From Nitrospira sp. (lineage in GTDB: Bacteria; Nitrospirota; Nitrospiria; Nitrospirales; Nitrospiraceae), in assembly GCA_024760545.1 (NCBI GenBank), contig CP060501.1, positions 1,029,501-1,093,500 on the forward strand: DNA of 64,000 nucleotides, written 5' to 3'. Below the pieces are notes generated by a model. The model saw only the letters and a program-made list of their open reading frames with translations, was not told the DNA's origin and did no database searches. The translations under genes were made by a program, and so were the position numbers. Of this stretch, positions 37,531-45,629 are shown one piece after another. Every line of letters starts with the position of its first letter. Positions within the stretch are counted from its first letter, which is position 1.

Positions 37531-37707
37531 TCAAGACTTTTCAGTTGCCGACTGTCCCATCCGACCGATCAGGGTCAGAATAACCAGGACCAGGAGTAGG
37601 AAGCCCAGCCCGCCGCTGGGGAGATATCCCCAGTTACCGCTGTGGGACCAGATCGGAAGTACGCCAAGAAACAACACTCCTAATATGCCGATAAGAATAA
37701 TACTCAT
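37531..37707 (-). CDS. DUF3309 small membrane protein, copy 1
   Basis: 58 residues: MSIILIGILGVLFLGVLPIW, then SHSGNWGYLPSGGLGFLLLVLVILTLIGRM. This is the DUF3309 pattern, two hydrophobic helices flanking a short loop with L-P-x-W-x-x-S and W-G-Y-x-P-S-G-G-x-G. Ribosome site AAGGAG, 8 bases upstream. Inner-membrane location is expected; function unknown. A second member lies at 48020. It is followed downstream by no close gene and preceded by the YtxH gene 66 bases away on the same strand. Confidence 0.85.
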   Translation of the reverse strand: MSIILIGILGVLFLGVLPIWSHSGNWGYLPSGGLGFLLLVLVILTLIGRMGQSATEKS

Positions 37708-37773
37708 CTTGATTCTCCTTTTGTTCGCACGCTCGCCACACAGTCCACCATTTGGTAGCCATGCATTCTGCGG

Positions 37774-38094
37774 TCACACCTTCTTGTCACCCGACAATCG
37801 CTCACGCTCCCTATGCATGGCCGTACGACCGGCTTCGGCAGCCTCAGTGAGGACCGCCCGCTTGTCTTTGATGAACTCGCGGCCCTTATCCAGCGCCTGA
37901 TCCACAACCTCGGTGGCTTTGTCGGCCAGATCATGGATATTCTCCTCGGCTCGTCGCACATACCCTCTCAACTGCTCCTGCGATTTACGGCCGGACTGTG
38001 GGGCCAGCAACAACGCCGCCGCAGCTCCCAGCAACCCTCCGGTCACAAAAGCCAATCCCACCGCTCCTAATGAACACCCTCTGTTATCCGTCAT
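37774..38094 (-). CDS. YtxH domain protein
   Basis: 106 aa. One glycine/alanine-rich membrane helix (LGAVGLAFVTGGLLGAAAALLLAP) followed by QSGRKSQEQLRGYVRRAEENIHDLADKATEVVDQALDKGREFIKDK, the YtxH layout of a membrane anchor plus a long amphipathic helix. Homologues in Bacillus are general-stress proteins. ATG 38094 is preferred for AGGAAGGAT in front; an in-frame ATG at 38115 would add seven residues. Confidence 0.82.
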   Translation of the reverse strand: MTDNRGCSLGAVGLAFVTGGLLGAAAALLLAPQSGRKSQEQLRGYVRRAEENIHDLADKATEVVDQALDKGREFIKDKRAVLTEAAEAGRTAMHRERERLSGDKKV

Positions 38095-38336
38095 TGATCC
38101 TTCCTCATCTTCCATTGAGCATCCCTCCTTCTCGGTGAATATGTGCCTTGACGACGGCCGTCATAGGGTGTCTCGGCTTTCATGTCGACCTGTACATGTC
38201 CTCCCTAAACTCCTCCCTCTTAGCCGAGTATGACGAGAAGCGTTGGAGCAGTCCGGTCAATATCGCTCAGTACGCAAGAGCCGAAGCGCGTACCGTTACT
38301 TGCAAAAGAATCTTACGTCTACCCAAGGAGGCTCCA

Positions 38337-38795
38337 ATGGTAGCCATTCCAAAACTCGCCGTTGTCCTGTCGTGTGGATTGTTGCTGTGTCTCGGGCTGG
38401 CCAACACGGCGCAGGCAAAGCATTCGCCTTCGTCATCAGACGTTATGAAAACTGACTCTCAATCCGACTCCGGGCTAGGCTTTCAATCTGATGATGACAG
38501 GCAAAAGCCCGCGGACCATAAGAAGGGCATTAACCGCGTAGAGGACTCCAAGAAGATCACGGGTGAACTGTTCCGTATCAAAGACGGGAACTATTTCATC
38601 AAGGTGGAGGAGGGCAGAACAATACGTTTGCATACCGATAAAACAACCCAGATGATTGGGAAAATCATGAAGAGTGACCGTATTGAGGCAATGGTGAACG
38701 ATCAGAATCACGCGCTGTCCATTCGCTCGGTGCGAAAAACCGATGCTGGGCATGATAATAAACAGGGCCGCGATTCGGTCGGTTCAAAGAACTGA
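38337..38795 (+). CDS. Exported protein, family Y copy 1
   Basis: 152 aa with a signal peptide (MVAIPKLAVVLSCGLLLCLGLANTAQA) and AAGGAGG at the right distance; upstream in-frame codons from 38148 are not expected to be translated. A polar linker precedes a beta domain: KKITGELFRIKDGNYFIKVEEGRTIRLHTDKTTQMIGKIMKSDRIEAMVNDQNHALSIRSV. The same domain occurs at 58239. Periplasmic; function unknown, possibly a small binding barrel. Confidence 0.72.
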   Translation: MVAIPKLAVVLSCGLLLCLGLANTAQAKHSPSSSDVMKTDSQSDSGLGFQSDDDRQKPADHKKGINRVEDSKKITGELFRIKDGNYFIKVEEGRTIRLHTDKTTQMIGKIMKSDRIEAMVNDQNHALSIRSVRKTDAGHDNKQGRDSVGSKN

Positions 38796-38919
38796 TGCCG
38801 GGCATGGAAGTGAAGCCGGCCGACTGACGCCACGCTTGAATCAGGTAACAGTGGCTCAAAGAGGCACTATTAATGGGTGGGGCGCTGTAGTCCTGCAGCC
38901 ACTCGACAGGCGAGAGGGA

Positions 38920-39621
38920 TCATCGAGGATAAAGCGCACGGCCTTCCTCTTCAGAGAACACACCTTTCTGGATGAGTAACTGAATGAGCTTGTCGGTAGG
39001 GGTCGTGGTTGGAGTCGGCGACACATTCTCCTTCGTTTTCGCCGGAACGGGCGACCGTTTCGTACCATACACACGAAAAACCGGAGTGAACACGATGAGA
39101 TAGTCCTTGTTGCGAATGCGCACGGTAGCAGGACTACTTTCGGTGTAGGGGGGTAGGTTTGGACCGGATCCTCGGGGGATGCGAAAGTAAGGTTTGTCGC
39201 CGTCTGCTTCGCCGTCCTGTCCCAGAACCTCCATGCGTGTCAGATTTGATTGGCTCGTGCCCGCCATCCATTCGTCGCCACCGATATTGGTGATCTTGTC
39301 AAGAACGACGATAAGCGACTCTCCCACCAAAGGATCAGACGACAAGTTCTTCACACTCACATCGTACAGATACTCGCTATTGAAGTTGTCGCGGCCTTTG
39401 AGAGTGACCACGACCTGAGCCGCTTTGTCGGTCAAGTCAACAAGTTGGTCCAATACTCCGGCCAGGACGTGGGGAGGAAAGACCGCACTCGCCACCAGAC
39501 ACAGAAGCGCCCCCCGTACTCCGAACCTCCGATGTGAAACACAACGCGAGAACGGTTCAGACGGATGTCTTGTCCGAGCCTGCGAACACACATTCACATT
39601 ATTTGCCACCATACGGCCCAC
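38920..39621 (-). CDS. Exported hypothetical protein, 233 aa
   Basis: An unusually long N-terminal arm precedes a signal-like helix (FGVRGALLCLVASAVFPPHVLA, about 33-54), and no better start is available. The mature part begins VLDQLVDLTDKAAQVVVTLKG and is beta-rich (EYLYDVSVKNLSSDPLVGESLIVVLDKITNIGGDEWMAG, YTESSPATVRIRNKDYLIVFTPVFRVYG). A Thr/Pro linker leads to KLIQLLIQKGVFSEEEGRALY, which resembles a SHOCT-like helix pair. Convergent with 38337. Confidence 0.6.
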   Translation of the reverse strand: MGRMVANNVNVCSQARTRHPSEPFSRCVSHRRFGVRGALLCLVASAVFPPHVLAGVLDQLVDLTDKAAQVVVTLKGRDNFNSEYLYDVSVKNLSSDPLVGESLIVVLDKITNIGGDEWMAGTSQSNLTRMEVLGQDGEADGDKPYFRIPRGSGPNLPPYTESSPATVRIRNKDYLIVFTPVFRVYGTKRSPVPAKTKENVSPTPTTTPTDKLIQLLIQKGVFSEEEGRALYPR

Positions 39622-39765
39622 TTTCTGCCATGCTCGGTTTCACGTTCCGGCGATTCAGGAATACTTTCTGCGACGCACGAGCGAATGTAGAACACCTGGT
39701 CAGGACGACGGTATGGTAGTGGCCCCCATCTCTCCGATGATGCCGGGATGCCTTATGCCGGCGGT

Positions 39766-39978
39766 TCAGGCGACCCGCCGATGTCTCATCGGCTCGCGCG
39801 GCGCGTGAGCAGAAAGCGCGAGGCGCGGGCTCACGGACTGAGCGCAGATCGAACACAGATTCGGCCCTAGAGTTCTTGAAACCACAGGCACGCTCACAGA
39901 TGCCGAGCCACATTTAGAACAGCAAACGGGCTCCATCTGGTCACAGTATTGATACGACCGGGCGACTCGACAGGTCAT
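39766..39978 (-). CDS. Small zinc-ribbon protein
   Basis: 70 aa starting MTCRVARSYQYCDQMEPVCC behind a strong GAGGAGGT ribosome site. CSKCGSASVSVPVV and CSICAQSVSPRL give two CxxC knuckles about 20 residues apart, plus extra cysteines near the start. It differs in sequence from the zinc-ribbon set at 40798/48465/61212 but has the same size and layout. Function unknown. Confidence 0.62.
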   Translation of the reverse strand: MTCRVARSYQYCDQMEPVCCSKCGSASVSVPVVSRTLGPNLCSICAQSVSPRLALSAHAPREPMRHRRVA

Positions 39979-39990
39979 GATACCACCTCC

Positions 39991-40173
39991 TCAGCTGAGA
40001 AAGACGGCGACTGCATATACATCTGACAGCATGCCAAAATGCCCGATGCCTGTCTGGTCACAATGGATCAGCGAGGAAGAGATTTGCGTGTGGCAGAAAG
40101 GACAGGTTGAACTCACATTGGGGAGCGGAGTTTCGTTGATTGACCATGTGAACTCTATGGGAAGTCGACGCAA
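39991..40173 (-). CDS. Doubtful small ORF with CPFC motif
   Basis: A 60-codon frame that would start at TTG 40173 without a ribosome site. It contains STCPFCHTQISSSLIHCDQTGIGHF, a plausible zinc-knuckle. It may be a gene fragment or chance. Confidence 0.25.
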   Translation of the reverse strand: MRRLPIEFTWSINETPLPNVSSTCPFCHTQISSSLIHCDQTGIGHFGMLSDVYAVAVFLS

Positions 40174-40223
40174 TGTTTTCTGAGGCGTTGGGCTGCTCCC
40201 GGGATTGCCTCAATCCTTCTCTC

Positions 40224-40691
40224 TTAGGAACGTCCCATCCTCCGTCTCCGGGGCTCACTGCGCTCCTGTCGATGATCGAGTTCCTCCAGCACGATCACGA
40301 TGCTTGAGTCGTCGTGGGAATTGCGATCTGCCAATCCGAATCCACGCATCAGGATCCTGCGCCTTGCCCCAAGAAGGACACGCTTCAATTCGAAAAGCTC
40401 AAAGATATTGGCATCTCGGCGATGGTCCAGAGCTGTTTGGATCGCGTTCCGAAGGTCGAGGACGGACGCCGAATGAATCTCGCAGGCCGACCCAATCTCA
40501 GCCTGATCGAAATGGCCTGTCAGTTCCAGGGCTCTGCTGTTCAGGTGGAGCAATTGCTGCCGACGAGAGAACATCAGAATACCGGGCCGATAGCACGCTC
40601 TGTCATTCAACGGGATCGGCTCAGAGATTGACCCTCGTCCACGTTGCATCCGTAATATAAGGTTTCTCCGCCTTATGGTTTCACCGCTCAT
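40224..40691 (-). CDS. PAS-type regulator lacking the LuxR output domain
   Basis: 155 aa behind GGGAGGTACTCAAA. After a basic N-terminal stretch it has PGILMFSRRQQLLHLNSRAL, a PAS start, and later KRVLLGARRRILMRGFGLAD and SSIVIVLEELDHRQ. I know this PAS layout from Nitrospira-type LuxR-family regulators, where a helix-turn-helix follows EE-xRR. Here the protein ends about ten residues after that point (RSEPRRRRMGRS), so the DNA-binding domain is missing. It is either a truncated regulator or a stand-alone sensor. Confidence 0.6.
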   Translation of the reverse strand: MSGETIRRRNLILRMQRGRGSISEPIPLNDRACYRPGILMFSRRQQLLHLNSRALELTGHFDQAEIGSACEIHSASVLDLRNAIQTALDHRRDANIFELFELKRVLLGARRRILMRGFGLADRNSHDDSSIVIVLEELDHRQERSEPRRRRMGRS

Positions 40692-40797
40692 TTTGAGTAC
40701 CTCCCTACGATCAGAAAGCGGGCGGCACATGCCGACACGGTGAGGCTCCTCTCACATGGTTGATCGTGAGATGTGCATTCGATCCAGCGGCATCCGC

Positions 40798-41040
40798 TCA
40801 TCGAATCGATACCGACGTTGGAGAGTCAGGCTCGCTGAACACGACCTCTCCTTTCCTGGCCATCCTGCGTGGGATCGCCCGCGTTCTCACCAAACTGCGG
40901 AGGTGATTCGCACGAACGACGGCATCCTCGATACACCCACAATTGATGCACCGTATGGCCGTGTCTAGAGAGTTTGTCTCGATGTTCAATTCACCGAAGG
41001 TGTCTCGTACAAGCAGCCCTCGACAGCGTCGACAGAGCAT
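40798..41040 (-). CDS. Zinc-ribbon family Z, copy 1
   Basis: 80 aa behind AAGGAGGAGGT. Pattern: MLCRRCRGLLVRDTFGELNI, then ETNSLDTAIRCINCGCIEDA and VVRANHLRSLVRTRAIPRR. Two CxxC knuckles about 28 residues apart should bind one zinc. Near-identical paralogues are at 48465 and 61212, and a distant one is at 45417. The family has the size of small transcription- or translation-associated zinc proteins, but the role is unknown. Confidence 0.75.
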   Translation of the reverse strand: MLCRRCRGLLVRDTFGELNIETNSLDTAIRCINCGCIEDAVVRANHLRSLVRTRAIPRRMARKGEVVFSEPDSPTSVSIR

Positions 41041-41191
41041 ACCTCCTCCTTCTGCGCCCAAGGACGCGCACATGAAGCACCAGGCGCCACCGTGCCCCGC
41101 ACCTCCACCCTCATGACTCGTACGGCGGGTGATCAGCCCGCTGAGGCATGTATCCCTGGACGGCCCGAGCGAGACAGTTTCAGTTGGAGGC

Positions 41192-41647
41192 TCAGGCCCT
41201 CAAGAGGCTGGCCAGGGCTTCGGCATGCTCTTCTTCTTGCACCAAAATCCGCTCCAAGATATGTCGGGTCGTCGGATCATCGGCGCCGACATACGCGATC
41301 AGGTCGCGATAGCTGTCGATCGCACTCCCTTCGGCGAGCAGATCCGCCGTGATCATCTCCACCAAAGAATCCCCTTCAACATGTTCTGAATGGTTCCGGT
41401 TCAGCAGCCGTTCGGGTGACAAATCCGGCTCGCTCCCAAGCTGCACAATGCGCTCCGCCAATTAATCGGCATGAGCTTGTTCCTCGGTCACATGCTGGAG
41501 CAACTTCGCCTTCACGTGGCGAGAACTTATCCCGGCGGTCATGAAGTAATGCCGCTTGTAGCGCAGGACGCAGATAATTTCCATGGCCAGCGCTTCGTTT
41601 AGTAATCTGATCACTGCCTCGGTCTTGGCCTTACATCTCAAGGTCAC
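41192..41647 (-). pseudogene. Bacterioferritin-like gene split by an in-frame TAA
   Basis: GTG 41647, behind AAGGTGG, opens AVIRLLNEALAMEIICVLRY with ferroxidase-type Glu, then TEEQAHAD. A TAA at 41462-41464 interrupts the frame, which continues directly as LAERIVQLGSEPDLSPERLL, DLLAEGSAIDSYRDLI and DPTTRHILERILVQEEEHAE. Both halves together give the four-helix bacterioferritin fold of about 150 aa with all four Glu/His motifs. A single base change has probably made it non-functional, unless the TAA is read through. Upstream module 1 lies 70 bases before the start. Confidence 0.78.
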
Positions 41648-41716
41648 AGCGCCACCTTCAACGTCTTCGCGTCCTACACATGGCCATCACTGGATGAAGC
41701 ACCCACAATTACTCCC

Positions 41717-41777
41717 TTATGGATAAGTATACTGGAGTGACCGGCTGCCGTCTGTGCACAATTGCTCAGTAGGAACA
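41717..41777. repeat. Upstream module 1, copy 1
   Basis: 61 bases sharing TTATGGA-AAG-ATA-TGGA and CTGCCGTCTGTGCACAATTG then CTCAG-GGAAC with 48756 and 61515. Read on the minus strand it contains a TATACT hexamer about 80 bases before the ferritin start codon and an upstream ATTGTGCACAGAC block with the TGTGCACA palindrome. Likely a transplanted promoter region. Confidence 0.65.
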
Positions 41778-41854
41778 ATTGTGAGATGGTGGCGAGGCTG
41801 GGCGCAGGCTGGCTTGGCTCTCCTGAGTCAGCGGAGCGGAATCAGATGAAGATT

Positions 41855-42523
41855 CTAGTCGTGGAGCACGACATTGAGGAGAGAACTATGCACGTGCAAT
41901 CCGTTGTTCCGGCGTAACCCGCCTTTATAATCAATGAACCCCAACTTGCGGAACTTATTCATAAAGAAACTGACGCGAGAGCGGGTGGTGCCGATCATCT
42001 CGGCCAACGTTTCCTGGCTGATCTTCGCAATGACCGTCTCCGGCTTACTCTCCTTCCCAAAGTGGGCCAACAACAGTAGCGCGCGCGCCAGCCGCTTCTC
42101 ACTGGAATTAAACAGTTGATCCACTAAATCCTCTTGGACTCGAATCGAGTGCACCAGTAAATAGGACGTAAATGCCTCGGCGAACGTGGGTTGATCGCGA
42201 AGCATGCAGAGCATGACGGCTTTGTCGATGCGGAGAATCTGGGAGTCTTCCAGGGTCGTCGCCGTCGCCGGCCGAACAGTCTGTCCCACCAGGCAGGACT
42301 CTCCTAAAAAGGCACCGGACTCAAAGATCGCCACGACGGCTTCCTTGCCATGTGTCGAGACCACGGTCAGTTTAACCTTGCCGGCCTGGATATAGAACAC
42401 CTCGTCAGCTGTATCCCCTTGTGCGAAGATAATCAGCTTCTTGCGAAACGTGAGCATCGTTTTGCCCTTGTCGATCTTCGTGAGGAAGGTGTCCAGATTG
42501 AACGGTATGTGCATGCGTGCCAT
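41855..42523 (-). CDS. Crp/Fnr-family transcription regulator
   Basis: 222 aa. Cyclic-nucleotide-binding barrel at about 20-120 (IIFAQGDTADEVFYIQAGKVKLTVVSTHGKEAVVAIFESGAFLGES), a dimer helix, then a winged helix with recognition segment SQETLAEMIGTTRSRVSFFMNKFRKLGFI. No N-terminal Cys cluster, so not an oxygen-sensing FNR. The arrangement resembles stress regulators such as those acting on oxidative or nitrosative signals. Strong AAGGAGGG ribosome site. It could control the nearby stress genes. Confidence 0.88.
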   Translation of the reverse strand: MARMHIPFNLDTFLTKIDKGKTMLTFRKKLIIFAQGDTADEVFYIQAGKVKLTVVSTHGKEAVVAIFESGAFLGESCLVGQTVRPATATTLEDSQILRIDKAVMLCMLRDQPTFAEAFTSYLLVHSIRVQEDLVDQLFNSSEKRLARALLLLAHFGKESKPETVIAKISQETLAEMIGTTRSRVSFFMNKFRKLGFIDYKGGLRRNNGLHVHSSLLNVVLHD

Positions 42524-42559
42524 AGGTCACCCTCCTTTTCATTTCGAGCGACTGAGCCA

Positions 42560-42573
42560 GTTATTGACGTAAC
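42560..42573. promoter_or_regulatory. Candidate operator upstream of crp-like gene
   Basis: GTTATTGACGTAAC has GTTA/TAAC arms separated by six bases, the geometry of Crp/Fnr-family sites. It sits about 37 bases before the regulator start codon and might serve autoregulation. Confidence 0.3.
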
Positions 42574-42692
42574 AGAATGCTATGTCGTATCCAAGAGCCG
42601 TTAGCCATCCATCAGGGACTATGCACTCGTATCCACTCTGGGCTCACAGTCTCCCCGATCTCGATCTATACTCACTCGGCGAGGACATGACG

Positions 42693-42905
42693 CTATCGAC
42701 CGCGGTTCAGGGAATAGGATCCCCCGGCCGATGGGACTGGGGCATGCAGGCTATCCACATTCTGTTGCATTTCCCTCAATGCCAGACCGATCTGTTTGAC
42801 CGAGCAATGACGCAAGGCATGGATGCTGTCCCCCATCCATAACCGAAGGCCTTTTCGTGACGGTGAATTCAGTGTCAACACATAAGTCCGTGATATGGTC
42901 TTCAT
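42693..42905 (-). CDS. Small hypothetical protein, 70 aa
   Basis: MKTISRTYVLTLNSPSRKGL starts behind GGAGGACAAT. The protein is soluble, basic near the start, and contains WMGDSIHALRHCSVKQIGLALREMQQNVDSL. Family unknown. The frame is open upstream to 43016 into the next gene but the ribosome site fixes the start. Follows 42985-43353 on the same strand. Confidence 0.55.
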   Translation of the reverse strand: MKTISRTYVLTLNSPSRKGLRLWMGDSIHALRHCSVKQIGLALREMQQNVDSLHAPVPSAGGSYSLNRGR

Positions 42906-42984
42906 ATTGTCCTCCGTGGTAATGGTGGCCCACCGCTTCACGCTCGAGACGAGCCTGAAACAACGGACTATGCTCCGTTTCCTG

Positions 42985-43353
42985 TCATGCCGCCCGAAAT
43001 ACCGCAAGCAGATCACTCAATGCCATGGTCTTGTGTTTCAGCATGGCCCGTTCTACCTTCAGCTCATTCAGAGCGACCGCCTTCGCGTCTCCTTCCGCGA
43101 GGCAGGACTCGATAAGCGAACACACCCGATTGCACTCCTGCTCGACCTTCGCCTTGACGACCTGATTGACAGACAGCATGTCCAGCACAGTGGCCTTGGT
43201 CGAGGCGAGATGCGACTGTAGTTCGGCTTCCGGATAGCTGATACGTGCTGCCTCGCTCACACAGCGATCCATGCTTTGCGCTAAGAAGACGTACAATCTG
43301 GCCAGCGTATCCGTGACCTCGATATGATTATGAATGACAGATGGGGTCTTCAT
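42985..43353 (-). CDS. Hypothetical helical protein, 122 aa
   Basis: Behind GAAGGAGCAC. All-helical, soluble, with VTDTLARLYVFLAQSMDRCVSEAARISYPEAELQ and a long charged helix (VVKAKVEQECNRVCSLIESCLAEGDAKAVALNELKVERAML). Three cysteines occur in the middle. It could be a small scaffold or sensor, but I do not recognise it. Preceded by 43420 on the same strand and probably cotranscribed. Confidence 0.62.
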   Translation of the reverse strand: MKTPSVIHNHIEVTDTLARLYVFLAQSMDRCVSEAARISYPEAELQSHLASTKATVLDMLSVNQVVKAKVEQECNRVCSLIESCLAEGDAKAVALNELKVERAMLKHKTMALSDLLAVFRAA

Positions 43354-43419
43354 TCTTCGTGCTCCTTCTCGTTACAGACGCTCGTGCGTCGCGGTGGTCG
43401 AGTGAGTAACCCGAGGTGA

Positions 43420-43605
43420 CTAGTTACCCGGTCGCGGCGGGGTTTCCAGGGAAAGACTCGGCTCCGACGACCCCTGCATCGACGCCTTCAGTGCCTCGAT
43501 AGCCTTCCCGACATCCTGTTCCGTCGATCCAAACCGGTCTCCCATCACCTTGATGGCCTGAGTGATCGCTTTCTTCATCTTCGAGATTTGTTCTTCAGGT
43601 GTCAT
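43420..43605 (-). CDS. Small hypothetical protein, 61 aa
   Basis: MTPEEQISKMKKAITQAIKV begins behind AGAGGG. An amphipathic helix is followed by FGSTEQDVGKAIEALKASMQG and a Pro/Ser tail. No motif recognised. It lies in a minus-strand row with 42985 and 43649. Confidence 0.55.
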   Translation of the reverse strand: MTPEEQISKMKKAITQAIKVMGDRFGSTEQDVGKAIEALKASMQGSSEPSLSLETPPRPGN

Positions 43606-43648
43606 GAGCCCTCTCTCGTTTGTAAGTCTCCGCGACCAATCTGACCGG

Positions 43649-43816
43649 TCAGGACATTCGAACGGTGCGTCGCGCCACCAGGTGAATCGCGAGCAAGACG
43701 ATCCCACCCAAAAGCAGCGTCCAGGAACTCTGGGTCGCAACCGGGGCCACTCCAGCCAAATTCAAGGCTCCGGCAATCAACCCGACGAATAAAAACACCG
43801 CTGCGTAGCACACCAT
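43649..43816 (-). CDS. DUF1328-like small membrane protein
   Basis: 55 aa with two hydrophobic helices: MVCYAAVFLFVGLIAGALNL, then AGVAPVATQSSWTLLLGGIVLLAIHLVARRTV. This resembles DUF1328/YtjA proteins (LxxALxFLVIALIAGxxGFxGxA). Ribosome site GGAGAGGAG. Upstream module 2 copy B lies about 145 bases before its start. Confidence 0.68.
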   Translation of the reverse strand: MVCYAAVFLFVGLIAGALNLAGVAPVATQSSWTLLLGGIVLLAIHLVARRTVRMS

Positions 43817-43960
43817 ATTGAACTCCTCTCCAGAGTTGCGCACCGCTATTGGGAACATCTCCGCGCGCCTGCCCCCACTTCAAGTCGACTTGTGCCTGGC
43901 GGGCATACCCGATGAATCGCCATCGGGGAAAGCGATCATCGCCTGGAAATCCTCTCTGGC

Positions 43961-44063
43961 GTAGAAGCGGCGGAGACTGAAGAATCGGTCGCGCCAGTGA
44001 AGGAACCGAGTCGCGCGAGGGACTTAGGACAGTCGGCGTAGCTGGAACGTCAGAGCCTACAGC
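43961..44063. repeat. Upstream module 2, copy B
   Basis: Shares GAAGCGGCGGAGACTGA, GAATCGGTCGCGCC, GGACAGTC and CTGGAACGTCAGAG with copies A (23246) and C (47184). It fills part of the 420-base gap 43817-44238, whose remainder is the AT-rich promoter area of the XRE gene. Confidence 0.6.
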
Positions 44064-44142
44064 GATGCATCGATCATGCTACCCGTCACTACCCGCATCA
44101 GAAACATCACCGTGCATCAACCACGCTACGCGATTTAACTAT

Positions 44143-44203
44143 AACTAGTCAAGTATTATGTTGCTATACACTTCTTCTGCTTCTATTATTGACCACAACT
44201 AGT
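44143..44203. promoter_or_regulatory. Paired AACTAGT sites upstream of XRE regulator
   Basis: AACTAGT occurs at 44143-44149 and again at 44197-44203, 54 bases apart (about five helical turns). The second is a full palindrome, AACTAGTT. They sit in an AT-rich stretch 36-96 bases before the start of the XRE gene and could be its autoregulatory operators. Confidence 0.4.
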
Positions 44204-44238
44204 TAACCCATTCGTTACATTGCAACAGGACGATCATT

Positions 44239-45117
44239 ATGGACGTTGCGCTGCTCATCAGGAATCGATTGAAAGAGCTGGGGCTGGGTCAACGGACTCT
44301 CGCCCGTGCGGCTCACGTGACCGAATCATATATCTCGCAGTTACTCACACAAAAAAAGCTCCCGCCGGCGCCGAATCGGACTGACATGTACGATAAGATC
44401 GGACGAGTACTGAAATTGCCGCCGGGACAACTTGCCAAACTCGCCGATCAACAGCGCCGAGAACAGCTCAGAAAACGGCTGGGAGATCAGCCGAATCCGT
44501 TGCTGCATGACGTGCGAGAATTGATCCTCCGCAAATGTCATCCCGGGAAGACCCGGCAGATCCGCGCGATTTTTGAGAAGCAACCTTTCGGCGAACTCGA
44601 ACGCTTCGTCACACAGAAACTCCTCGGCGTCGTCAAAAGTGTGGCTCGGCAGGAACTCGACAATCCGATGTGGGTACGCCAGGTGGCTCGACTGAACAAG
44701 AAAAGTTACCCACAGATGCGCGTCACCGTGCTGGAGTTCCTGGATACGACGATTTTCGATCTCTCGAACGAGAACTGCATCGCGTTTCTCGATCCCTTGA
44801 TCGAATCCTGGAATATTGACCTCGTCACTTTTTGCATAGAGATTGTCTTGAACCGCCGGGTGGCATCAGGCCACCACAAGACATTCGAGTTTATGGAAAG
44901 AAGACCGGACAAGACTTCGGGAGAGGAGCCCGGGCTTAAGGAGTTTCTCCAAGATCCCTTACTGAGCGGGGATGCGACCGAGGAGGAGCTCATCTTTCTG
45001 CGCACACTGACGTTTGACAACAAACGACCAACCCCACTCTACTATTACCGTGAGCTTCAGAGCCTGAGAGACCCCTTGCATTTTCAGGCCCCTGACAAGA
45101 AAAATTCTCCAAGGTAA
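44239..45117 (+). CDS. XRE-family helix-turn-helix regulator
   Basis: 292 aa. The N-terminal 60 residues are an XRE/Cro DNA-binding domain (LLIRNRLKELGLGQRTLARAAHVTESYISQLLTQKKLPPAP ... YDKIGRVLKLPPGQLAKL). The C-terminal 200 residues are an unrecognised helical domain (PLLHDVRELILRKC, FGELERFVTQKLLGVVKSVARQEL, MRVTVLEFLDTTIFDLSNENCIAFLDPLIESWNIDLVTFCIEIVL). It starts at ATG 44239 without a strong Shine-Dalgarno. The large effector domain suggests a regulator that senses a ligand or partner protein. Ends 18 bases from a convergent microprotein. Confidence 0.82.
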   Translation: MDVALLIRNRLKELGLGQRTLARAAHVTESYISQLLTQKKLPPAPNRTDMYDKIGRVLKLPPGQLAKLADQQRREQLRKRLGDQPNPLLHDVRELILRKCHPGKTRQIRAIFEKQPFGELERFVTQKLLGVVKSVARQELDNPMWVRQVARLNKKSYPQMRVTVLEFLDTTIFDLSNENCIAFLDPLIESWNIDLVTFCIEIVLNRRVASGHHKTFEFMERRPDKTSGEEPGLKEFLQDPLLSGDATEEELIFLRTLTFDNKRPTPLYYYRELQSLRDPLHFQAPDKKNSPR

Positions 45118-45135
45118 CAACGCATTGACACCTTG

Positions 45136-45246
45136 TTACTTGGTCAGAAGGACAGTCACAAGCAGAGCAACCCCCCAGGCAATCGCATACGCAAGCAAGA
45201 GGAGTTCTGCTGCCATGTCACGCCTAAAATCACGCCACCTGCTCAT
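45136..45246 (-). CDS. One-helix microprotein, AYAxAWG type, copy 1
   Basis: 36 aa: MSRWRDFRRDMAAELLLLAY followed by AIAWGVALLVTVLLTK. A basic start then one transmembrane helix. GAGGAAACT precedes the ATG. The core AEL-LAYAIAWG-xLVT-LL recurs at 57818-57988, which supports coding. Confidence 0.62.
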   Translation of the reverse strand: MSRWRDFRRDMAAELLLLAYAIAWGVALLVTVLLTK

Positions 45247-45416
45247 AGTTTCCTCACGGTATTAACCTGTCGCCTTATGGACTGAATGAACTGTCTTATC
45301 CTCACGTCGTCTTTGCTGTCGGATTCTTCATCGCAAATCCTGAGCTGCGTGTGGTCTACATAATCTACTTTCGTACTGACCAGCAAAGGAGCGCTCTGTG
45401 ATGATGACCCTGCGGT

Positions 45417-45629
45417 TCACCTCACTCGACCTTTTCCAGACCTGGCCGCCGGTGACCCAGGTGGGCGTGCACTGCTCCGAGCCGGTGGACTGTGACTCAC
45501 TTGATTCGCCTCAATCCCTGGGTCCGTCGTCGCACCGCAGAGGAGGCAACGCCACCCCAATATCGGAGGCTGCCCCATGTCTCTCATTTGGATCGCGATC
45601 AAGAGACCTTGGCAACGTGGACAGCGCAT
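45417..45629 (-). CDS. Zinc-ribbon family Z, distant member
   Basis: 70 aa behind TAGGAGATGTC. MRCPRCQGLLIAIQMRDMGQ and WRCLLCGATTDPGIEANQVS reproduce the CxxCxGLL start and the second CxxCG knuckle of the family at 40798, with a shorter spacing and a different Pro/Arg-rich tail. Probably binds one zinc. Function unknown. Confidence 0.68.
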   Translation of the reverse strand: MRCPRCQGLLIAIQMRDMGQPPILGWRCLLCGATTDPGIEANQVSHSPPARSSARPPGSPAARSGKGRVR

